Shown here piece after piece: positions 8,401 to 12,122 of a stretch of DNA of 12,122 bases. The translations under genes were made by a program, and so were the position numbers. The notes below the pieces were generated by a model, which was not told the DNA's origin, searched no databases, and saw only the letters and a list, made by a program, of their open reading frames with translations. This stretch comes from Phoronis pallida (Eukaryota > Phoronida > Phoronidae): NCBI GenBank assembly GCA_028565715.1, contig JAOXYC010192133.1, positions 1 through 12,122 on the forward strand, written 5' to 3'. Within the stretch, counting starts at the first letter, position 1. Every line of letters starts with the position of its first letter.

Positions 8401-9572
8401 ACGCGGACCCAAATACCGGGTACACGGACCCAAAATACCGAGTACGCTGACCCAAATACCGGGTACGTGGACAGATAGCGACTGAGTACCGGGTACGCGG
8501 ACAATTAACAATTCTGCTGGCGCGCAGTCGCTATCTGTCCGCGTACCCGGTATTTGGGTCCGCGTGACCGGTTGTTACCAAGGCCTGAAGATCATTATAA
8601 TTTTGAAAATATAGAATTTGGAACTTGACTGAAAATTTTTCTGCCTTTTCAATAATTTACAACTTTCGGCCAGTAAATGTGTACATTTATTGGTGATACT
8701 ACTGAAAAATACGTATTTACCTGATAGTTGCATATTACTCAATGCGTTTTTAATTTTAGGCATATTGTAATTAACGTTTCTATTTTTTATGCCCGATTTA
8801 ATAAAATATACGGTCGTCAGTTGTTTTCTTTCAAGACCATGCCTATGAACCCATATCTGGATCAGTCCTAGACCAACTTATGCAAATGTGGCCACTCTAA
8901 AACGCCGAGTAGGCCTACGGTAGAAGCCCGCAATTTTCGGTCACTTGAAAATTAATTCCATTTTCATCATTTGTTCAACATAGCTTTTGTTTCTCCCGTG
9001 TGACATCTTACTTTATTGTTCTCATTGATATTCAGATCCTGTTTGCCGCGGGAAAGATCAGAAAGGATGAAATTTGGCAGGACGAGCCAGAGTCTAAGGT
9101 ATGTTATTTATTAGTTAAGTCTTTTTGTGCACATTTCCGTTGCAATTGGTCTATTTGTAAGCTTTTTATCCGATGGAAAAATGTGAGATCTTGGAATAAG
9201 TTTCATAAAAGATACGGTATTCATTCGTCGCCAATCGCTTGGGTAGATCAGTGCACGTTTTAAAATTATCGAAGATATTAGACAAATTCGGTTGGTGTCA
9301 CAGTAGAAACTCGCCGTTTCGGCAAATTCAAAAATAATCATTTTGGTGTTATATTTTTTATACAGGAAGTGCCAGAGAACCCATTCGATTTGAACATCTT
9401 CGAGCGTCACTCTCCGTCATCTAAGGAACTGCTATCTGGTGTTTTCTATGGCTTATGTGCATTAGGAGTGGCCTATAAACTACGGAAAGAACAAAACAGT
9501 TTAGAAACCTGGACAAAATGGTTTCTTGGAAATGTTGGAAAGCCATTTGAGTTTATAGCAAAACTTCGTTAA
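2362..9572 (+). CDS. MAO: Flavin-containing monoamine oxidase (MAO), 3' twelve exons
   Basis: MAO oxidatively deaminates biogenic amines (serotonin, dopamine, tyramine and others) on the mitochondrial outer membrane, making aldehyde, ammonia and hydrogen peroxide. The spliced exons are 2362-2463, 2906-2997, 3261-3402, 4000-4060, 4473-4561, 6224-6383, 6782-6872, 7122-7233, 7526-7623, 8085-8196, 9036-9098 and 9366-9572. They sum to 1329 bases, and all phases agree. Family hallmarks seen are WYVKQC and NGGQERKF-type motifs, the active-site Lys (6341-6343), the covalent-flavin Cys in TGGCY (7577-7579), [16 protein letters not shown] with the second aromatic-cage Tyr, and a C-terminal hydrophobic anchor. 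The visible 442 residues lack about 100 N-terminal residues, including the dinucleotide-binding motif, which must lie upstream. The frame is open throughout. The largest intron carries an antisense gene. The family call is very secure; MAO-A/B subtype naming does not apply to invertebrate single MAOs. Confidence 0.96.
2906..2997 (+). CDS. MAO: MAO window exon 2
   Basis: Acceptor TTTTCAG|ATC, donor GA|GTATGT (phase 2). It encodes [19 protein letters not shown]..., very close to the vertebrate MAO IPSDAPWKAPLAEEWDNMT. Confidence 0.96.
3261..3402 (+). CDS. MAO: MAO window exon 3
   Basis: Acceptor TTTTTTCAG|A, donor CAG|GTAGGC. It encodes [15 protein letters not shown]..., then [21 protein letters not shown] ending the exon. 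The Trp after RI (3379-3381) sits at the substrate-gate position, Ile199 in human MAO-B and Phe208 in MAO-A. Confidence 0.96.
3457..3666. repeat. TCA/ATC-rich microsatellite in MAO intron
   Basis: About 210 bases made almost wholly of imperfect ATC/TCA/GTC triplets. It gives long low-complexity open frames (Ile/Ser-rich on +, Asp/Met-rich on -) that are artefacts of the repeat. It starts about 55 bases after the donor of window exon 3. Confidence 0.93.
4000..4060 (+). CDS. MAO: MAO window exon 4
   Basis: Acceptor TTTTCTTAG|GAG, donor GGAG|GTTGGT (phase 1). It encodes [20 protein letters not shown], matching human [20 protein letters not shown]. Confidence 0.95.
4473..4561 (+). CDS. MAO: MAO window exon 5
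   Basis: Acceptor GATTTCAG|AT, donor GAG|GTATTT. It encodes [20 protein letters not shown]..., then TLTGQKYE, matching MAO GDRVKLERPV...VETLNHEMYE. It is followed by the 1662-base intron holding the antisense discoidin gene. Confidence 0.94.
4699..4839 (-). CDS. Discoidin gene last exon: F5/8C C-terminus
   Basis: Acceptor TTTTTTTGCAG|ATT, then 46 codons and TGA. It reads [20 protein letters not shown], then [20 protein letters not shown] and DLLGCL. The final Cys is the usual disulphide partner of the Cys opening the domain (Cys68 in the first block). The protein ends one residue after the domain, so there is no membrane anchor. No close AATAAA was seen downstream on this strand. Confidence 0.85.
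   Translation of the reverse strand: MFRANFDLDTPKINTFDPPIKARYVRINPKTWHSHISMRADLLGCL
4699..5500 (-). CDS. Secreted discoidin (F5/8 type C) protein gene nested in MAO intron
   Basis: Two coding blocks on the - strand together outline one small secreted protein. Block A (5500-5122) starts [20 protein letters not shown], a typical signal peptide, followed by an unrecognised ~47-residue Cys-containing stretch. From Cys68 it carries the N-terminal part of an F5/8C domain, ending LQWLQFDLG. Block B (4839-4699) carries the domain C-terminus ([17 protein letters not shown], then [11 protein letters not shown] and stop). F5/8C domains bind phospholipids, glycans or collagen on cell surfaces; the ligand here is unknown. 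About 40-45 residues of the domain middle are absent from the 282 bases between the blocks, and the two splice phases (1 and 0) do not fit each other. The gene is therefore either damaged or missing an exon. Both blocks are open, without stops. The call of the domain is firm; that of a working gene is not. Confidence 0.72.
5122..5500 (-). CDS. Discoidin gene first coding exon: signal peptide and F5/8C N-terminus
   Basis: The start chosen is the ATG at 5500-5498, which has A at -3 and G at +4 and puts the signal peptide at the N-terminus; the open frame continues upstream only to a TTG. There are 126 codons plus one base. The F5/8C signature is [11 protein letters not shown], then [20 protein letters not shown], then DLG. 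The exon probably ends after DLG in phase 1, as is common for this domain. The candidate donor, GC|GTATTT, is weak. The frame runs another 14 codons to a stop with no domain likeness. Confidence 0.8.
5501..6223. other. Rest of the large MAO intron, upstream of the nested gene
   Basis: AT-rich, without recognisable coding sequence. It should hold the promoter and any 5' UTR of the antisense discoidin gene, but no clear TATA box or initiator could be assigned. Two 60-codon open frames here (5805-5987 and 6005-6187) resemble nothing and are taken as chance. Confidence 0.4.
6224..6383 (+). CDS. MAO: MAO window exon 6, active-site Lys
   Basis: Acceptor ATTACAG|GCT, donor TTG|GTAAGC (phase 1). It encodes [20 protein letters not shown], then [20 protein letters not shown]. 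The Lys at 6341-6343 corresponds to MAO-B Lys296, which holds water near flavin N5. The usual AIPP is ATPP here. Confidence 0.96.
6782..6872 (+). CDS. MAO: MAO window exon 7
   Basis: Acceptor CACAACAG|GA, donor AC|GTGGGT. It encodes [20 protein letters not shown], then [10 protein letters not shown], matching MAO [24 protein letters not shown]. Ala at 6823-6825 replaces the second gate residue (Tyr326 in MAO-B, Ile335 in MAO-A). The frame stays open past the donor, but the next exon restores the MAO alignment only if this GT is used. Confidence 0.93.
7122..7233 (+). CDS. MAO: MAO window exon 8
   Basis: Acceptor TATTCTAG|C, donor CAA|GTAAGT. It encodes [20 protein letters not shown], then [18 protein letters not shown], aligning with MAO [23 protein letters not shown]. 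Confidence 0.94.
7526..7623 (+). CDS. MAO: MAO window exon 9, covalent-flavin Cys
   Basis: Acceptor CTTTTGCAG|CCT, donor CAG|GTAGGA (phase 2). It encodes [20 protein letters not shown], then [12 protein letters not shown]. The Cys at 7577-7579 matches MAO-B Cys397, which binds FAD through a thioether. The Tyr after it is one of the two aromatic-cage tyrosines. This Cys separates MAO from polyamine and L-amino-acid oxidases. Confidence 0.97.
7635..7734. mobile_element. Foldback hairpin element in MAO intron
   Basis: Two arms of about 46 bases (7635-7680 and 7689-7734) are near-perfect reverse complements around a loop of about 8 bases. Both contain CAATATCGTGGCT-AAGCCAAGATCTAGTA. Differences are limited to a few scattered bases and a shift near the outer ends. 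The element starts only about 11 bases after the donor of window exon 9. No coding content is present. It looks like a short, fairly recent MITE or an inverted duplication. Confidence 0.85.
8085..8196 (+). CDS. MAO: MAO window exon 10, FAD-site motif
   Basis: Acceptor CTTTCAG|T, donor GAG|GTGAGT. It encodes [20 protein letters not shown], then [18 protein letters not shown]. The motif [15 protein letters not shown] is diagnostic for MAO, and its Tyr is the second aromatic-cage residue (MAO-B Tyr435). Confidence 0.97.
8318..8587. mobile_element. Foldback element with 20-22-base tandem repeats
   Basis: The ends are exact 20-base inverted repeats: CAGGCCTTGGTAACAACCGG at 8318-8337 and its complement at 8568-8587. 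The 5-base direct repeat AAGAT flanks both sides (8313-8317 and 8588-8592) and looks like a target-site duplication. Inside are seven tandem units with a core near CCGGGTACGCGGACCCAAAT, starting at 8334, 8354, 8374, 8395, 8416, 8438 and 8459, then a diverged eighth at 8489. A 37-base inner arm ending GACAGATAGCGACTG (8448-8484) pairs with 8525-8561. The left arm has many repeat units and the right arm only about two. GC content is far above the intron around it. Confidence 0.88.
9036..9098 (+). CDS. MAO: MAO window exon 11
   Basis: Acceptor ATATTCAG|ATC, donor AAG|GTATGT; 21 codons, phase 0. It encodes [20 protein letters not shown] and K, matching MAO [20 protein letters not shown]. Confidence 0.97.
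9366..9572 (+). CDS. MAO: MAO last exon: membrane anchor and extended tail
   Basis: Acceptor TATACAG|GAA; stop TAA at 9570-9572. It starts [20 protein letters not shown], then the hydrophobic [18 protein letters not shown]. The latter is at the place of the C-terminal helix that anchors MAO in the outer mitochondrial membrane. The hydrophobic run is short (about 16-18 residues). A polar and then amphipathic tail of about 30 residues follows ([20 protein letters not shown] and LR), longer than the roughly 10-residue tail of human MAO-B. Confidence 0.92.
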   Translation, partial: EVPENPFDLNIFERHSPSSKELLSGVFYGLCALGVAYKLRKEQNSLETWTKWFLGNVGKPFEFIAKLR

Positions 9573-10237
9573 ATTAGTGAAGATAATCTTTTTACAAAAT
9601 TGAAATTGATGAAGCACGAAACCAATAATTCAACAACTGAGAAAAAATATGCATTTGGAATTACAGTACAAATCTAAAGTCAAAATAATCACTGCGCGGT
9701 TGTGATAAGTTAGGAAAAAGCACAGAAAGAATTATCGAAGTAATAAGTTCAATTTACAAAAAAGTGGCAGTTGCCACAATTCATTTTTAATTAATTGCTT
9801 AATTGTAATGTTTGGTATGCAGTATAACTGTAAAGTGATCATGAAATTTGCTTATAATGCCACATACTATATTAAACTGAAAGTTAATCATCCATGTTGT
9901 TGGTTTCACCATACACAATTTTTATGAGATACAAAATAGCAAGCAACTAAAATGCAATGGTGTGAAAAATAACCATTCTTTACAAATGCATGTGTTTATT
10001 TATTAAGAAAACGTTGTTTCTTTAATTTTTTATTTTATTTCCAGTACTCATGTCAACAACTCTGTACACATAATTCATTTTAGCTTTACACAATATACAT
10101 TAACAAATAACAATATTTACAAGTTCACTAACAATGTTAATTTGGTAAACATTTTTAAACAGTCAAACAATTGCTGTCAAGTTTATCAGCTTTTAACACT
10201 TTTGGAAATTTAAAAGGAAAAAGAATGCTTCAAACAT
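9573..10237. other. MAO 3' UTR and convergent intergenic region
   Basis: AT-rich without coding likeness. It should hold the MAO 3' UTR and the 3' end of the opposing WDR24 transcript. Poly(A) candidates are given separately. Confidence 0.5.
9871..9876 (+). terminator. Candidate MAO poly(A) signal ATTAAA
   Basis: The first poly(A)-signal variant after the MAO stop, about 300 bases downstream. A canonical AATAAA on the same strand comes later, at 10400-10405. Either could be used; sequence alone cannot decide. Confidence 0.35.
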
Positions 10238-10243
10238 TTTATT
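10238..10243 (-). terminator. Candidate WDR24 poly(A) signal AATAAA
   Basis: Canonical hexamer on the - strand about 565 bases past the WDR24 stop. If used, the 3' UTR would include the duplicated terminal exon and the foldback insertion. A nearer ATTAAA lies around 10409-10404. Confidence 0.3.
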
Positions 10244-10492
10244 TCATGATGAGAATCATCATTTCAACATTATTTTTCACAAACTGAGTTTATAATAATA
10301 ACACTGCTGGTAGACTTAAACTCAGATGAATACTTTTGATCAGTATTTCTATAATATGCACATTCCCATACACTCAGGGGGAGTATATTCTCTGTTTTGA
10401 ATAAATTTAATATAAGCACCATTTCGTCACTGTCCATATACAGTGGCCTGTTGGTCATCATTGACCTCATATACAATTGACACTTTGATACC

Positions 10493-10748
10493 AACCATCA
10501 TCATCATCATCATCACTATCTGACGTCATCATTGTCACCTATATTCACATAAGTGACCTAAGCCTGTTGGGCATTGCTGACTTTTCTTCAACCATTCTTG
10601 AATGAAAATAATTATGAATCTGTTCCAGCAACCATTTTGGTCACATCACGTGACCTAATCCTAACTGACTGGAACAGATTCATAATTATTTATAATCAAG
10701 TATCGCAACAGATTAATAATCTCTAACATGGTCTCCATGACTGCATTC
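10493..10748 (-). pseudogene. Decayed tandem copy of the WDR24 terminal exon, split by a foldback insertion
   Basis: Reading down the - strand past the true stop, the terminal exon appears again. 10748-10721 repeats the TGCAGTCATGG-GACCAT part. After an inserted foldback, 10604-10535 reads [20 protein letters not shown] and a TGA stop. One zinc-binding Cys has become Leu (TTA at 10561-10559, where the true exon has TGT at 10834-10832). ATG/GAT triplet runs follow both copies. The copy lacks the acceptor and the first third of the exon, so it should lie in the 3' UTR and not be translated. Confidence 0.85.
10607..10690. mobile_element. Short foldback insertion with perfect 22-base arms
   Basis: AATAATTATGAATCTGTTCCAG (10607-10628) is exactly complementary to 10669-10690. 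The 40-base loop contains a smaller nested inverted repeat, GGTCAC (10639-10644) with GTGACC (10650-10655), overlapping a CACGTG box at 10647-10652. It interrupts the duplicate WDR24 exon; the intact exon has no such insert, so the insertion came after the duplication. Some extra sequence to about 10720 also belongs to the insert. Confidence 0.85.
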
Positions 10749-10807
10749 TTGATTACAACCATCATCACCAACATCATCATCATCACTATCATCTGACATC
10801 ATCATTA
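10749..10807 (-). repeat. GAT/ATG triplet run after the WDR24 stop
   Basis: Imperfect GAT triplets (ATC on +) directly follow the WDR24 stop. A matching run at 10493-10530 follows the stop of the duplicate exon. Both are therefore part of one tandemly duplicated unit rather than independent microsatellites. Confidence 0.75.
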
Positions 10808-10943
10808 TCACCTATATTCACACAAGTGACCACAGCCTGTTGGGCATTGCTGACTTTTCTTCAGCCATTCTTGAATGTGTTTAAGATGGCCACCATGACT
10901 GCAGCCCTGGCACCATACATACAGTCCCTTTACTGGTAGGTGG
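10808..10943 (-). CDS. WDR24: WDR24 terminal exon
   Basis: Acceptor TTATTACAG|C, stop TGA at 10810-10808. It encodes [40 protein letters not shown] and CEYR. All expected Cys and His zinc ligands are present. Its 3' part and downstream triplet repeat are duplicated about 265-275 bases farther on. Confidence 0.95.
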
Positions 10944-11948
10944 CTGTAATAAATATATAATACAACTTAACAAAAGAAATAAAATGCATAAAATTTCAAC
11001 CTGAATAAAGTATAATGTTTGTTCTAGGCAATACAAGTAAAATAAAATAAATTACTGAAATCGCTTTAAATAAAATTGTATCCCTCCTTTATTACGACGT
11101 TTCGATATAAAAACAATATATCATCGTCACGTACAGACAGTATGAACGCATGTCCAAGTATGGATTTTGAAGAGATTTTAATTTATTTCTTTTGAATGGT
11201 AAAGTACTGTTGAGTTTATTCTACAATTTTTATTCTACAAAGTGAATACAACTTAAGATTTCGAAAAGAGCACCCTGGGCCCTCTTTCAGAACACATTGC
11301 CGCTTTTTTGGAAAAGAACACTTTCAATGATCATGGTTTCTTGGGTACAACAAAACAATTATAAAATTTGAAAAGTGTTATTTGTCTCAAGAAAGAGCGC
11401 CCTTGGGAACAGGTGCCTGTGCCTTCGTTTTGGGGAATTATTGCTGTTATGTGTTGGCCGAAAATGTGCTAAATACTGTTAAAATTCTAATAATGAATGC
11501 AAAATTTTCAATATTTGGTAGTTTAGCAGGACTTTTCTGGTAGAATAATTCTTAAATTCTTGAGGGGGGAATTTTTTTACTCTTGGGAGGAAATTTTGGT
11601 CAGTCTAGAGGGGAATTTCATGTGATTTTGGAATAAATTTGAGAGGAGAAGGTGCCTTATACCGGCACCAAAATCAGGTCAGTCAGGGTCCTGGGCCGCT
11701 CAGGGGGGCTCTTTTGGTAATTTTCATAAAGAGCAACGAATTGATTAAAACCTACCAAATGCTACACATATTGGTCATGTGCTTGCATCTATCACACAGC
11801 CACCCCGAACGTAAGAGGGCTTTACTACACCGGTGACATGTTGTATGTACTACTGTGGATTGTTGGTTGAGCATCGTGACTGCGGGGTGATTGCTGAGAT
11901 TGATAACGTGTGTCGCCACTGTCCAGAGTTCAAATTTGCCTAGAAGAT
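10808..11948 (-). CDS. WDR24: WDR24 (GATOR2 subunit), last two coding exons
   Basis: WDR24 is a WD40-propeller protein of GATOR2, which counteracts GATOR1 and so lets amino acids activate mTORC1 at the lysosome. Only its C-terminus is here. Exon 11948-11756 is spliced to 10943-10808, giving about 109 residues to the stop. The visible part is a helical stretch ([21 protein letters not shown]) followed by the C-terminal RING-like zinc domain: [36 protein letters not shown]. It ends CEYR, where vertebrate WDR24 ends CEYS. Splice phases agree (2 and 1, rebuilding a Cys codon). The WD40 propeller is outside the window. It converges with MAO. Relatives WDR59 and MIOS have similar zinc ends, but the residues before the zinc domain and the C-terminus fit WDR24 best. 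Confidence 0.93.
10944..11755 (-). other. WDR24 last intron
   Basis: 812 bases between the two WDR24 exons, AT-rich with some G-runs near 11563-11710. No coding content was recognised. It holds the small hairpin described at 11096-11128. Confidence 0.85.
11096..11128. repeat. Small hairpin with hammerhead/retroelement-end flavour
   Basis: GACGTTTCGATAT, a 7-base spacer, then ATATATCATCGTC. The outer GACG/CGTC and inner GATAT/ATATC parts pair. On the - strand it reads GACGATGA, stem, CGAAAC, which resembles the two core strands of a hammerhead ribozyme. However, the conserved CUGAUGA is altered, and no matching stem I was found. Such motifs occur at the ends of Penelope-like retroelements; here only a remnant could be present. 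Confidence 0.25.
11756..11948 (-). CDS. WDR24: WDR24 penultimate exon
   Basis: Acceptor CCTGAAG|AT, donor TG|GTAGGT. It encodes [60 protein letters not shown] and CSI, 63 codons plus split codons at both ends. The CxxC pairs are the first zinc ligands of the RING-like domain. The donor splits the Cys that completes CSIC. Confidence 0.93.
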
Positions 11949-12122
11949 CTTCAGGAAAAATAATGAATAGATTAGACGTAAAAAGACTCTCCATTTACCA
12001 TGTAAGAAAGTATGGACATAGAATTTGTAAAAATGATTTTCTTTGGTTACAAAATTACCTACATCTTTTACACCAGAAACTGATTTTCAGTCAGTAATGA
12101 TTTAAAAATAATGAGACAATCA
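11949..12122 (-). other. WDR24 intron upstream of the penultimate exon
   Basis: A pyrimidine-rich tract on the - strand leads into the acceptor at 11950-11949. The rest shows no coding likeness. The preceding exon lies outside the window. Confidence 0.7.

Noticed and set aside
8317-8511. Open frame on - with repeated GPCTRYL-like peptides
   Set aside because: The peptide repeat is a by-product of the 21-base tandem DNA repeat inside a foldback element. It has no conserved start or homologue that I recognise.
10270-10494. 74-codon open frame on - between MAO and WDR24
   Set aside because: Lies in the predicted WDR24 3' UTR and resembles no family; probably chance.

Overview
The window is animal nuclear DNA. 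Every recognisable gene is split into short exons with GT/AG borders, pyrimidine-rich acceptors and AT-rich introns of 250-1700 bases, and all three protein families are metazoan. Many foldback elements, microsatellites and compact introns suggest a marine invertebrate, but the sequence does not fix the phylum.

Three genes were reconstructed by reading frames across splice sites. (1) A flavin monoamine oxidase (MAO) gene runs on the + strand from 2362 to 9572. Twelve exons (1329 coding bases, 442 residues plus stop) hold everything from about a fifth of the way into the protein to the stop codon. The first ~100 residues, including the N-terminal FAD-binding motif, are not in the window. (2) Inside the largest MAO intron (4562-6223), on the opposite strand, lies a small gene for a secreted discoidin (F5/8 type C) protein, with two recognisable exons (5500-5122 and 4839-4699). 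The middle of its domain cannot be found. (3) At the right end, on the - strand, are the last two coding exons of WDR24, a GATOR2 subunit of the mTORC1 amino-acid-sensing pathway (11948-11756 and 10943-10808). MAO and WDR24 are convergent, with about 1.2 kb between their stop codons.

Layout: 1-2361 is non-coding (upstream MAO intron), with a 21-base triplicate, a decayed ~400-base palindrome and a degraded duplicate of the first visible MAO exon. 2362-9572 is MAO with the nested gene, a TCA-rich microsatellite and two foldback elements in introns. 9573-10807 holds the two 3' UTRs and a tandem copy of the WDR24 terminal exon, split by a foldback insertion. 10808-12122 is the WDR24 3' end.

The three proteins do not form one pathway: MAO sits on the mitochondrial outer membrane, WDR24 at the lysosome, and the discoidin protein is predicted to be secreted. 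The most unusual points are the nested antisense gene with its missing middle, two separate exon duplications that decayed, and an unusual pair of residues (Trp and Ala) at the MAO substrate gate. All gene calls rest on family knowledge and manual splicing; no search was run.
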